Assembly (NCBI GenBank): GCA_015183035.1
Contig: JACZZP010000002.1
Span: forward strand, 620,001-684,000
Reading direction: 5' to 3'
DNA length: 64,000 bases
Source: Meloidogyne chitwoodi
Taxonomy: Eukaryota > Nematoda > Chromadorea > Rhabditida > Meloidogynidae
Numbering within the stretch: the stretch's first letter is position 1; the number at the start of each line of letters is the position of its first letter. A program made the position numbers and the translations under genes. The notes under the pieces were generated by a model. It saw only the letters and a program-made list of their open reading frames with translations, was not told where the DNA came from and searched no databases. Positions 37,154 to 48,558 of this stretch are shown here, one piece after another.

Positions 37154-38179
37154 TCAATTAATTTGCCGAATTTTTATTTTACCTCCACCAATAGCTGACC
37201 TTTCTGCATTTATAGCTTTCTTTTGTTCACGAAAAGCTAGTTTATTTGCCTTCTTTTCCTGACGACGTTCACGACGTTCTTCTTTGATTGCCTTAAAAAC
37301 AAATATTTAAAAGCTTTTAAAAATTAAAAAAAAACCTGTTTTCTTAGCCTTCGTTCTTCACAAGTTTCTCCTTTTGGTCGGAAAGTACTAGCTATTGAAA
37401 CACGGGAAGAAAGAATACTTTTAACATCATCTCTGTCATCATCTACATCCATTTTTGACTGAAAATATATTTTTATTAATTTAAAAAAATAAAACAAAAA
37501 TCGGTACTTTTCCCTTATGTGTCAGGAGTTTTGCGGACATTTTTTGCGGATTATTTTGATTGATTCCTCATTTATTTATTGCCTCTCTAATCTGTTACTT
37601 ATTCTCATAAACTCTTTCAATTAGTTTTTCCTCTTTAATTATAGATCGATTATAAAAATGAAAATTTGGGATTTGCCAACAATGAGGAAGGTGCCATAGA
37701 ATTTTTTCAGGATCGTGGGCGTGCCTGGGGGAAGTACTGGGAATTGGAGTGATTTATTTTTTATATTTTCTTTATATATAGTTATAAAATAATCCGCAAA
37801 AAAATGTCCGCAAAACTCCTGACATATAAGGGAAAAGTACCCAAAAATCTGCAAATCTTTGCAAAACATTCCCTCTAAATTTTCTCGTTTTTATTAAAAA
37901 ATGATAAAACCTCATTTAAAGAATATTTTGATTTTCTTCCAATCGAAGCAGTCTCACGAATTTCAAATGGTTGATTGAATTGCTATAAATATTGAAAAGC
38001 ATTTTTAAACATTTACTTAAAGGTTGGCCACTCAAAAACTGATAAAACTCCCAAAAAGTGATCCATTCCACGCTTTTGAAATCATTTAAACAGATTATCA
38101 CCTTAGGGTTTTAAATAATTTTATTAAAAATCTACCTTTTGGTTCATATTCATGGTATTCATTTTCCAGTTTTACTTTA
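37154..38179 (-). pseudogene. LTV1: LTV1 C-terminal part, 5' end missing
   Basis: LTV1 is a 40S assembly factor. The minus strand gives FNQPFEIRETASIGRKSKYS (38000-37915), then, after a 450-bp intron, KMDVDDDRDDVKSILSS, VSIASTFRPKGETCEERRLR, KQAIKEERRERRQEKKANKL and a tail ending KIKIRQIN. The EERRLRKQAIKEERRERR and KKANKLAF blocks are the LTV1 C-terminal signature. An isolated exon, KVKLENEYHEYEPK, lies upstream at 38179-38134. The join between it and the next exon does not keep frame, and nothing resembling the LTV1 N-terminus is found before the eL6 copy. The intron holds a Merlin-type insertion. It is either a truncated copy next to a duplicated region or a gene with undetected 5' exons. 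Confidence 0.6.
37503..37841. mobile_element. Merlin-type deletion derivative, copy 1
   Basis: Long inverted ends start GGTACTTTTCCCTTAT and share TTTTGCGGAC..TTTTGCGGA. Flanks are identical 8-bp CAAAAATC (37495-37502, 37842-37849), an 8-bp target duplication. A short plus-strand remnant inside begins MKIWDLP, then after a shift EEGAIEFFQDRG joined directly to WGKYWELE and a stop. This looks like the two ends of an ISXO2/Merlin-type transposase with the catalytic middle deleted. Confidence 0.75.
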
Positions 38180-38556
38180 CTAAAAGAATATATAAATCTG
38201 ACATATATTTTTGTCTATTTCAATTTTAAAAATAATTCAATAAATGATTTTAACCTTTTTAAAATATAAAACAAAATAGACAAATATTTTTATCAACAAA
38301 TCAACAACTGAAAAATTAACTTTTGTGTCCATATTTTGAGTGTCTAAAGAAAAGTTGAGTCCAATAAAAAATTTATGAATAAATGAATGTTTTTGTTAAT
38401 CAACCTGGGTCTCTCAAATTTTAGGATTATTAAATAAAAAATGTCAAGTTGTAGTTTTTAGAAATAAAAAAAGACGTGAATTTACCCTAAATTTCAATTG
38501 GACTCATAAACTGGACAAGGTCTGAAAAATTTTCCCATTTAAAAACAAAAATTCCT

Positions 38557-40530
38557 TTAAAAATTCATTTTGTGTGGATACATTCCTTTAGCCAAATGAA
38601 ACCGTGAGCCGAGATAACCAAAAAGAAGCTTTTTGTCAGGATGAGAACGGATTGCATCTAAAACACCAGCATCGACTTTCTTTTGAAATTCTTTTCGTTG
38701 CTCAGTGACCTCGTATTTCTAAAAATTATTTTTTGAAAAAATCTTTAACAAAATTATTCGAAAAGAATTGATAAAGTTAAGAAAACTTTCAGTCAATAAA
38801 ATGCACTAAAATTTCAAGGAATAAAAACCAATAAAAAATATTTTCGTTACAAAAGGGATATAATTTTAATCAAAACCTGTCGATCAGCAAAAATCCCGCC
38901 ATTTGATTTACTGGTTTTTCGCTTCTTCAAGTAATCATCATTAATCTCTTCCGGAACTTGTAAACCACTAACATCCACCTTGGTTTTTGTCGCAATTACA
39001 AAGGCTTGTGCAATACGGCGAAGAGGACAAGCATTCAACTTAAGAGGACCTAAAAGTGTTTAAAAATTTAAATTATTAATTATATAACTAATAGTGTCCT
39101 AAAATAAAAGAAAATCATAGTTTAAATAATGTAGTTAACGAAATTTGTCAAGGGTTGGAACGTAGGTAACATTGAACAGAAAAATGGGGATGACAAAAGC
39201 AAATTTTAGAAAAACCTATCTCAGGTCGGTAAAGGTCAAGATTAAAGGTCCCTAAATTTTTTTTTGACAAAGATGGGTACTTGTCGGTTATCCCTACGCA
39301 CTTTTGCGGACTTTTTTTTGCGGACAAAATTTATTTTTTTAAAAGAGAAAATATTTAAAAGAAAAAGTATATAAAAGAAAAAATCAATCCAATGGCCAAT
39401 ATTTTCCCCAAGCGATCATAATTTCTTCAAAAATGTCTCCTTCACCAATCATTTTCCTCCACATAAATTCTGCAAAATAACTATCCAAATGGTGGCGTGC
39501 TGTTCCCCGATGTTTCTTATTACGCCTCTAGTTTTGTGTAGAAGACCTCGATCTTGTAAAAATTCGATGGCATCTTTTTCAGTTGTTGGCAAATCCCAAA
39601 TTTTCATTATAAAGTAAATAGAATAATAAAATCAAAATAATAGACTGAAACTAAATAAAATATCAAATTAAAAAAATAAAATTTAAAATAGAATACAATA
39701 AAATGTACTTTTTTATTTATTCTTGTCTTTTTAAAAAAATAAATTTTGTCCGCAAAAAAAAGTCCGCAAAAGTGCGTAGGGATAACCGACAAGTACCCAA
39801 AGATGTAGTTTTTTGATTCTTTTAACTTATAATAGGTTTTCGCATACGCTGAGCTCGAATCTGATGTTAGTTTTCAAAAATATCGAATCCCGAACCCAGA
39901 TTCGAACAATTCGACTTCAGGGTAAATACTTTTATATAGCAAATGATACCTCATTCGATTCGTCTTATCGAGCTGAGTTGAATGATACCAAAATTAAGAT
40001 ATTTAGCAATTTTTTAAGCAAGTTATGATTGAATATTTGGATGAGCAGTAATTAAAATCATGAATTTGATCGATCATAACTTACTTCAAAAACATCCAAA
40101 CTTATTATTGTTAGTATCATTCGACTCAGCTCGACAAGACGAATCGAATGAGCTATCATTTACTTAAATAAAAATATTTACCCCCAATTCGACTTATTCG
40201 AATCTGGGTTCGGGATTCGATATTTTTGAAAACTAACATCAGATTCGAGCTCAGCGTATGCGAAAACCTATTATAAGTTAAAAGAATCAAAAAACTACAT
40301 CTTTGTCAAAAAAAAATTTAGGGACCTTTAATCTTGACCTTTACCTCTCAGGTCTAAATAAAGTTAACAAATAATATACCAGTAACAAGCAAAAGACCAG
40401 ACTTCTCCAATTGTTTTAAGAAGACAACACGCTTTCCACGATGGCGACCAGCTAGTATAATTAAAACGGTTCCAGGAGTAATTGACTTCCGAAGAGTAAC
40501 TTTCTTAACGTTGGCCTTTGAATTTGACAT
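38557..40530 (-). CDS. RPL6: Ribosomal protein eL6 paralogue, N-terminally shortened
   Basis: Three exons: 40530-40380, 39050-38877 (approximate end) and a last exon ending 38557. It starts [20 protein letters not shown] and continues with [20 protein letters not shown], the KOW core of eL6, then [37 protein letters not shown] and [17 protein letters not shown]. Compared with the neighbouring full copy it lacks about the first 85 residues; the start is new. The first intron is 1,329 bp because nested transposons occupy it. Coding blocks remain open and the splice sites match the other copy, so it may still make a shortened protein. Loss of the eL6 N-terminus would change its contacts on the 60S surface. 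Confidence 0.85.
39228..40345. mobile_element. Long-TIR element with 9-bp target duplication
   Basis: Ends GGTAAAGGTC and GACCTTTACC are flanked by identical TCTCAGGTC (39219-39227, 40346-40354). The arms are long inverted repeats: CATACGCTGAGCTCGAATCT at about 39844 and its complement near 40255 lie well inside the ends. No transposase was seen. Long arms plus a 9-bp duplication suggest a Mutator-like non-autonomous element, by inference. It is split by the Merlin-type copy at 39276-39797. Confidence 0.75.
39276..39797. mobile_element. Merlin-type deletion derivative, copy 2, nested
   Basis: About 68 bp of perfect inverted repeat begins GGTACTTGTCGGTTATCCC. It is flanked by 8-bp CAAAGATG (39268-39275, 39798-39805). 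On the minus strand, 39607-39384 encodes [20 protein letters not shown] and then, in another frame, [19 protein letters not shown] ending WGKYWPLD and a stop. The first part resembles the N-terminus and the EFMWR part the C-terminus of ISXO2-like (Merlin) transposases; the DDE core is gone. Confidence 0.8.
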
Positions 40531-41616
40531 TGTTTTTTAAGTAAATTAAGCTTATAATGTAAATCTAAAAACAAGTGAAATTAAAGAAAAATAAGTTATA
40601 AATGTAAAAAACGATAAAGAAAACAATGAAGTAAAAGCTAAAGAAAAACAGTCTTAAATTAGTGAATGAATTTAGGATAGGGAGATGCAATTCGTGAAAT
40701 ATATAAAATAACAGAAAAATCGAAATTTATTAAAGAATAGTCCGAAAAACAAAAGAAAAGGAAAAAAACAGAGGAACATATTAACTTCTTCAAAAATTTT
40801 ACAAATATATTCACGGACATAATGGTTTATAAATATTAGTGCTTTTATACTGAGTGAGTGAATTGGTATTATGAAGAAAATTAGGTGGGAACGCACAAAA
40901 TACCAAATCGACAAAATGACAAAAACTTTTATGGTCAATAAGTAGACGGATCAAATTAGGACAAAACACATACCATTCGATTCTCGAGCTCTGATAGAGG
41001 ATATATATGAATCGCGTAAACAAATATGAGCCAAAATAAAGTCTTGGCAATCCTTAACAATTGGGGCGCCACCCCAAATAATCGCAATGGCATAGTAAAA
41101 ACGTGTTTTTAGGGGGTCGCTGATTACGAATCTGATATCAGTTTTCTTATCACTAGCCCTTATCATTTTATCACTCATTTTTAAAATCACAGATTTTATC
41201 AATTTTTAAAAAATCACTGATTTCATAATTTTTAGCTCACTAACTCCACACATTGCTGCTTGTAAGTTAAGTTGTTGTAAAAATTGAATCGCAGAATCTT
41301 TTGCATTAATAAGTTGAGTATTACTTAATGAGCGCGCGAATACCTTCCTTTAACCTACACAACCGACTTACAAGTATGGATTATAATAGGTACTACTCTA
41401 TTTTTAGCAGGATTTTGTCATTGGAGGGGAAATTGAATTTGCCACTTAACAAATCTTTAGTCTCCGGAAATTTTTTCCGCTGCGGTGGCTCTATTTTTGG
41501 AAATACAGTAAATTATAAATGACTGATGTAAACAGCTTTTCAAAATATAATAACAAAATAGCCACATTTATCAATTAACAAATGAAAAATTTTCCCATTT
41601 AAAAACAAAAATTCCT
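40531..41616. other. Spacer between the two eL6 copies
   Basis: No convincing exon. Open frames on both strands here look like chance. From 41583 the sequence again matches the 3' flank of the first eL6 copy (compare 38523), marking the duplicated unit. Confidence 0.5.
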
Positions 41617-42873
41617 TTAAAAATTCATTTTGTGTGGATACATTCCTTTAGCCAAATGAAACCGTGAGCCGAGATAACCAAAAAGTAATTTCTTGTCAGG
41701 ATGAGAACGGATTGCATCTAAAACACCAGCATCGACAGTCTTTTGGTATTCCTTTCGTACCTCAGTAACCTCATATTTCTAAAAATTATTTTGTGAGAAA
41801 ATCTTTAATTTATAAAACCTGTTTATCAGCAAATATTCCACCCTTCGATTTATCAGCCAACTTATTGCTCTTTCGCTTCAAATAATCATCATTAATTTGT
41901 TCGGGCACTTGCAAACCACCAATATCCAACTTAGTTTTAGTTGCGATGACAAAAGCTTGAGAAATACGGCGAAGAGGACAAGCATTCAACTTGAGAGGAC
42001 CTAAAAATGCTTACAACTTTGTATTGATTATAAATTTTCTCGTGTTAATGCTGAATAGAAATTGTTGAGTTAGTGAAATGCTAGCCATCGTCCTAGTTGT
42101 GATTTTGTGAAAAATTGAACCTCGACCTTTAAAAGGGAGGTATTTTAGTGGTATCGAACCTCGACCTTTAAAAAGGGAGGTGTTTTAGTAGTATTGAACC
42201 TCAACATTTGAAAAAAACGAGGTTTTTGCCGTGGAGGCTTAGTTGTAAGCCGTTAAAAGCAACTGTTAGCACAAATCCATACTAGGAGTCATCCTAGCTT
42301 CCACCTTTCGAATACTTTGCCTTTATTGTTAGTTTATTTTTATTATGTTTTTATGTTAACCAGATTGTTAATACGTAACACTTTGACATGACTAAATCAA
42401 ATTTCATAAAATAATATACCAGTAACAAGCAAAAGCCCAGACTTCTCCAATTGTTTTAAGAAGACAACACGCTTTCCACGATGGCGACCAACCAAAATGA
42501 TCAAAATGGTGCCAGGAGTAATTGACTTGCGAAGCGAAACTTTCTTTGTTTTACGTTTGATACGTTTATGAAGTTCAGGAACTTGAGGAAGAAGTTTTGG
42601 CTATAAAATAAAAAAAAATAAAGTTTAATTTTAAAGATAAAATCATACAGGCTTTTGGATAAGAATTTTCCTTTCTCCTCCATTTTTATCACCACCAATC
42701 TTCTTAATGATGTACTTCTCTTTTGGCTCATCTTTATGTATTTTTTTTTGATATGGCTTCTTCAATTTTTCCCAAAGACCACGTTTGTGGTACATTTGAG
42801 CTTTTGAAAAGCGAAGAACGCCGGGAGCGATCTCATAATTCCGCGGAAGTCTCGTTGATGCTTTAGAGGACAT
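41617..42873 (-). CDS. RPL6: 60S ribosomal protein eL6, full-length copy
   Basis: Large-subunit ribosomal protein. Exon 1 (42873 to about 42650) encodes [20 protein letters not shown] and [20 protein letters not shown]. The next exon holds [35 protein letters not shown] and [19 protein letters not shown], followed by [20 protein letters not shown] and the end [17 protein letters not shown]. Domain order and length (about 240 residues) suit a nematode eL6. It shares both later splice positions with the shortened copy 1 kb away. The intron at about 42001-42419 contains 40-bp tandem repeats in place of the transposons. It is divergent from NUP85. Confidence 0.95.
42116..42220. repeat. 40-bp tandem repeat, about 2.5 copies
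   Basis: The unit GAACCTCGACCTTTAAAA plus GGGAGGTNTTTTAGTNGTAT appears twice with small changes, and a third copy breaks off after GAACCTCAACATTTG. It lies in the eL6 intron. Confidence 0.75.
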
Positions 42874-43867
42874 CTTTCTTAGTTTTATTAAATCTATAAT
42901 GCTAAAAGTTCGTGAAATTTTATATAAAACCCCAGATGTATAAAATCGATAAACAAAAACAATATTTTAAACAAGAAATAGAAGTGGGTATACCTAAATG
43001 AGTCCTCAAAGTTTGAGTCCCGGCACAGTTGAGTCCCCTTTGTAAATACCTTACAAATCAGCTGAGTAACCAGAAACTATTTTTCTATTCGTTCGGTGGG
43101 AATTTTCAGAAAGGATTATAATTGTTTCAGAGGTCTTGTAGTACCGAATACCAAAATTAAGGGAGCTAGGACAATTCCACAGTGGGACAATTGTTAAAGG
43201 ATAATTGTAAAGTAAAAGGTGTTAAGTGATTTGATTTAAGTAGAAAATTAAAAAATATAGGAGATTTAATTTTTTAAATCTAATTAAATCAAAATTCGAA
43301 TTATTTCCATTTTCCATTATTAATCAAGTTTTTTAATACATTGGATATTAGAGCCGGTAAAATCGCATTTGCGAGATTCTACATATGAGATTATTTTAAA
43401 AACTGATGCTGGATGAAATCTGCTAGATTAATTTTACATTGCGCAAAATCCTGTGAATTCAAAAAGTTCGGAAACGCAGGAGCAGGATCTCCAAGTAAAT
43501 TGTGAAGAAGAGTCAGGTTGGTTAAAAATCAGGATGCCTAACAACTAGGTTCAAGGCCTCCTGAAACATGTTATCGGATTTTGGCTTATGTACAAATTTG
43601 TCGTTTACCAATTTGTCACTTTACCATTTTGTATTTAAGACAAATCAAACCACTTAACCACCTTTACTGTACAATTGTCGTCCCACTGTAGAATTCTGTA
43701 CGAAAGATGATTCGTTAAACATTATTAAAATTTATATTCTGGAATAAATAGAAAAAAATAAAATTGTTTTTTAGCGATCAGAATCCCGAAAATGTGCCGG
43801 TCTCTAGTTTTTATATGTCTTTCTTTAAATATAGTTTAAGATATAATATTCTATTTTAGACAAAGAA
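42874..43867. promoter_or_regulatory. Divergent region between eL6 and NUP85, with an insertion
   Basis: 994 bp shared by two outward-facing genes. About half is a TIR element (43173-43695). The part next to eL6 has GAGTCC repeats at about 42998-43038. No defined promoter motif was recognised. Confidence 0.35.
43173..43695. mobile_element. 523-bp TIR element
   Basis: The ends AATTCCACAGTGGGACAATTG and their complement TCCCACTGTAGAATT are imperfect inverted repeats. The similarity continues inward about 70 bp (AAGGTGTTAAGTGATTTGATT against AATCAAACCACTTAACCACC). There is no coding content. Confidence 0.6.
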
Positions 43868-46800
43868 ATGTCATTAAATATACAACAAAATACAACTTTA
43901 TCATCTACAACAAAACAAATCAAACATTATCATTCTGTTCAATATTGTCTTTTTTATGACTTTTTTAGTAATTTTAATATATTTAATTATTTTCTTTAAT
44001 TATTATTTTTAAGCTGTTTTTTCTAAAGGCCAAGAAATAAGTAAAAATATACAAAATGGCTCTGTTCGACTTGAAGGGTTTTTTTAATATTTAAAGTTAA
44101 ATATTCTATTTTTTTTATTTTAGTGCTTTACTTCTTAGTAAACGTTACAGAGCTTCAATAAAAAGAGCAATAAAAATGTTGGAACAATCTGAAGATTTTG
44201 ATTATATGGGTAATTCTCAAATTAATGTACATCAACTTGGAGAAGAACTTTGCTCTATTAATCTTATTTGGGCATTGATTGAAGCTGTTTCGTTTAGACC
44301 TTCACGTATTATTTTTGACATTTAGATTTATATTTTGTTTCCAGATAATCTAATTTCCATTGATTTACTTGAATGGGCGCGTGAATGCTTTCCTTCAACC
44401 CAATCTGTTGTTCCAAGCTTACAAGAAAGTCGACCACCTGAAACAAGTTTTTTAGGCTCAATAATGGAGTCATTAATGCAACAAGAAAAACCTGAACATC
44501 ACGATTCTTATTGGAATGCTGTAAAAATTGTTTAAATTTAAGAATGATAAAAAATATTTAAGGTAATTAGACAAGCAATTTGTGCAGATTTTGAAACAGT
44601 AGCAACACTTTTACAATTTCATTCAGAATATAAAACTGATGAACATATAAGAAAAATTGTTAAATTAATGAATGCTGCAAATGATGCTCTTCTTAAGCAT
44701 GACAAAACAAATTGTGAAGAATTTTTGGCTTTAATAAAGGTTCTAGTTTTATTTAAATAGAATAATTAGTGGAGTTTTGTGCTTTAATTGGTAGTATTTG
44801 GCCATTCTGGTCTTTTTTATTTTTTGTGTTTGACCGGCCTGGACTTTGAGTTTAATTCATAGACCTGACATTGGGTTAGACCAGAGCTGCCAGATGAAAA
44901 ATGAAAAATCCTCAAATTTATCGGAAAAAATCCTCATTTTTGGGCAAAAATCCTCAAATAATATAACAGACAATTTTTATTAATGTTCATATTTTTCGCT
45001 ATTAACAATGGATTTTAACAATTTATTATTCGAAATAATCATCTTGTAAAATTCTGTGCAAAAGCTCAGGCCCAAAAACAGTCAATTTTATTTAAATATT
45101 TTTATTAATTAAAAAAACTTTAGAAAGTCCGTGATTTTACTTCTCAAACTCAACTTGGCCGTCTTAACGATAATTTGGCAGTCATTTGTTCTTTAATGAT
45201 TGGTGACAAAGGAACATTTAAAAAATATTTTGATATTTTCCGTCTAAATTGGTTTGAAGTTTTTCCTGCTTTTGTTTTGTATTTCAATCCAAATGTGAAT
45301 GAAGATCAAATATCTACAGTTATTGAGGTTTTTAATTTAAAATAATTATAGAAAAAGATTTTCTTGTAAATTGTTTTTTGGATTTTCTGACCTTTTAGAA
45401 CTTTTGTTTTATTAAAAATTCAATTTTTAAATTTTTTTTTCAGCGTTTATTTGAATTACTTGGACTAAGCCGACATCAACTTTCAAAAATTGAACAAACA
45501 ATTTTGGCTGTTTTGGAAAATGATGTTATTCGTGCATTAAAAATAATTTGTTCTGCTGGACCTTCACTTTGTTGGTTTGCTGTTCATTTGGTCGATTTAC
45601 TTCATTTTCATGATCCAAAATATTTAAATCCTGAAGATTCAAATATTTCTGCTTCTTTTCATTCAAAATTTCTTTTTCAAAATGAGGTTTTTTTAATTTT
45701 AAATTTTAAAAAATTTTAAAATTTATTTTTTTTAAAGTCGAATAATAAAGAAATGGAAAATTTGGATTTACGTTCTCGTTTATTAATTGAATATGCTCAA
45801 TTACTCTTTCAAAATGACCAACTTTGGCAAGTTGGAGCAGATTATTTAATTTGTAGTAATTTAAAAAATAATAAAGAAATGCTTGAAAATGTAATAAAAA
45901 AATTTAATTGGCACGGAAAATTATCAATAGCAGAACGTATTTTAATTGTTTGTGAAAAATATGGACTTGAAAATGCTCGTGAAGATATTTTGAGGAAAAT
46001 AACAATGAAGTTTGTTTTTTTTTAAATTTTTTTGGCCCTACCTTAGGACATGCGTCCCATGAAAGTATATAAGTCCCAAAATTAATACATGCGTCCCTTC
46101 AAAGTATATAAGTCCCAAAAACAATATTTGAGTTTGTATAATAGATAGAGGGGGTTCTACTAGAGAGAAAGGGTTCTAATAAAGGAAGAGGAGCTTGAGA
46201 AGGTTCTGATATAGTGGTGTGTGCTTTATTAGAGGTAGAAAGGCCTCATATACAAATCTGTCAATTAAAATTTCAGATAAAGTTCTCGCCTTATGAAAGC
46301 CCTAGACTCAAATGAAAGGTGTGTATTTGCCTAATTTTTATTGATGGGACACATATACTAATTCTGGGACGCATATACTTTCATGGGACGCATATACGCT
46401 GATGGGACGCATATCCTAAGGTAGAGCCATTTTTTTCTTTTTTAAATTTTTTTTCTTTAATATTTTAAGATTTTATAATTTAAATGAATGGTCTACAGCA
46501 CTCAATTGGTCACTTAGAATGCAAAATCGTAATTCATTGGCAGCACATGTTGCTAAAAGAATATTACAAGGAGCTATTCCTTCTTCTAAAATTGGTCAAA
46601 TGCGTATATTCGAATCAATGGCTGACCAATTTGTTGATTGTTCTGAACTTGTTTTACTTTACAAATTCTATACTTTTAAAAGACATTTAAGTGAAGGAGA
46701 ATTACGTCAAGCTATTCATTTATTACACGAATTATTTGTCGATAATTCTTCTCCTATTGAATTTCATGTGACTTTAGGAGAAGAAAGTGCACGTTTATTG

Positions 46801-47227
46801 GCGGCTTTTCAACAAGAATTAATTTCTACTGAAGCGATTGACCCAAACAAAGTAAGTGATTTTTAAAAGATTAATGGGAACAATTTTAAAATCTTTTGGG
46901 AATTTTAGTATTTTTTATTATTTTTAAAGCCCTCTTCTACTATAAAAAAACAATGTATTTTAAATTTAAATTTAATTATATTTAAAGAGAATTACTGGAT
47001 TAGACCGTGAATCAATTCATGAAATGTTTAGAGCTCTTAGTATGTTTCAACTTCAACAAAATTTATTAGAAACAGCTTCTATAGGCGAAAAAGAACAAAA
47101 ACGTCAAGAATCTCTTTTCTCTGATTCAACATTACCTACCTTGGAAATTTATCAAAAATTGGCTAATCTTATACAAACACTTAGACCTATGTTGACAGAA
47201 TTATTGGCATTAAGTTGTTTGACTTGA
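43868..47227 (+). CDS. NUP85: Nucleoporin NUP85
   Basis: NUP85 is a scaffold subunit of the Y-shaped (Nup107-160) nuclear pore complex. About twelve exons encode roughly 650 helical residues. Family-like blocks are ALIEAVFDNLISIDLLEWA, WFAVHLVDLLHFHD, LWQVGADYLICSN, NEWSTALNWSLRMQNRNSL and AAHVAKRILQGAIP. They match the alpha-solenoid order in human NUP85 (LWQVGVDYF, ALSWSIRAKD..). The end at 47227 follows LRPMLTELLALSCLT. The start MSLNIQQNTTLSS is the first in-frame ATG before AVFSKGQEISKN. Two introns are enlarged, and the one at 46.02-46.47 kb contains a TIR element. Confidence 0.85.
46033..46429. mobile_element. Non-autonomous TIR element in NUP85 intron
   Basis: TGGCCCTACCTTAGGACAT at the left and the complement of TGGCTCTACCTTAGGATAT at the right are inverted ends. 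Inside each end is a subrepeat GCGTCCCATGAAAGTATAT, present two to four times. The middle is GGGTTCTA-rich. No open frame. Confidence 0.75.
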
Positions 47228-47438
47228 GAGAATTTTTTTTTAAATTGAAATATTAAATTATTAATAAAAATTAAGTTCTTGTTATTTTTTTTGATTTATT
47301 GATACTCAATATGAAATATTAAAATTGGAAAAAAAAAAAGTTTTTAAAAATTAAAATTTGTGGGTAAAAAATAAAAATAATATTTTTATATAAATTAATT
47401 TATAAGGGCAAATTAATTAAAAAAAAATAAATATATTT

Positions 47439-48558
47439 TTATTTCCAAAGTCGATAAATACCAGCAATAGAAGCTATAAGAGAAAGAGAACAAGTCTGAG
47501 AAGAACTTAGCCTTCCAGCCCATAAACTTCCTTTAGAAAGAGAATTAACTGCTGCAATAAAATCACTCATTAATGCAATAAGAGAAATACATTCATTTTT
47601 TATTTGTTTAAATTTGTTGTGTTTTCTAAGTATTTTATTTAATATTTGTCGAATACAACGAATTATATTTGTTAATAAAGACAACACCCAAAGATGGAGA
47701 GATAACTATAAAAAATGTGTATTTTCTTTTTTAAATTTCTGATTTTTGTATTTTCTTAAATTCTGAAAATGTGTGTTTAGATTTTTTATTCTGATTTTTA
47801 TTTATTACCGTATTTTTTCTGAATTTAATTTGTATGTATTTTTATGTTTTTTATTATTCTGATTTTAAAAATGTGTTTCTTAACCTGAAAGAATTTTGAA
47901 GAATTTTTTCCCAAAAGTTTTGCTTCTGCTAACCATCCAATTATTTCTGTCCAGCCACAGATTAAATATAAAATATTACTCCAAATGTTAAAAAAAGTTT
48001 CTACATGGTCGATTGAATTGCTCCAATTTTCAGAAATTCTGATTACCGAGAGGAAGAGTGAAGGTTGGGAGAAAATACGAAACTAAAGTAATAACCAGAA
48101 TTTTAAATAAAACAAAAATACAGAAATCAGAATTACGGAAAAAGAAAACACAAGAACTATAGTTTACTCTTATAGTAAACAGAGTTATAAAAAAATACAA
48201 AATCAGAATATTATAAACATGAAATCATAAAGCAAAAAATACAAAAATATAGTTCCACTAGAAATCAGAATTACAAAAACACAATAATACTCATAAATTA
48301 TTTAAATTAATTAACTAACCACTAGACGTGCTCTACTTAATTGTTTATTAAAAGCAGTAATCCTTTCATTTCTTTCTTTATCACGAATTCTAGTTGAAAT
48401 TAAAGCCAACGAAGAATATAAAGTTCTTTGAAAATCTTTATATTTTTTTTTTAATTTTTAAATATTTTATAGACCAACCGAATAGCTTTATCTCTGCCAG
48501 AAAATGTTTCTAATAAATTAACAATACGTTCAAAAAATAATTTATTATTATTTTCCAT
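47439..48558 (-). CDS. PEX11G: Peroxisomal membrane protein PEX11, gamma-type
   Basis: PEX11 proteins bend and elongate peroxisome membranes before division. The start MENNNKLFFERIVNLLETFS followed by GRDKAIR is the typical opening (LxxFxGRDK). Then come ITAFNKQLSRARLVV, WSNSIDHVETFFNIWSNIL, GWTEIIGWLAEAKLL and the C-terminal block LMSDFIAAVNSLSKGSLWAG, RLSSSQTCSLSLIASIAGI and YRLWK. This last part parallels human PEX11G (LADLANAVHWLPRGVLWAGR..SILSMYQ). There are four or five exons; two introns are filled with TTCTGATTTT repeats. The end is 211 bp from convergent NUP85. Confidence 0.8.

Noticed and set aside
37639..37869. Minus-strand 76-codon frame across a TIR element
   Set aside because: It reads through the Merlin-type inverted end. 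The meaningful remnant is on the other strand.
40672..41202. Minus-strand open frames between eL6 copies
   Set aside because: Codon content is low-complexity and hydrophobic, frames overlap one another, and there is no family resemblance or splice structure.
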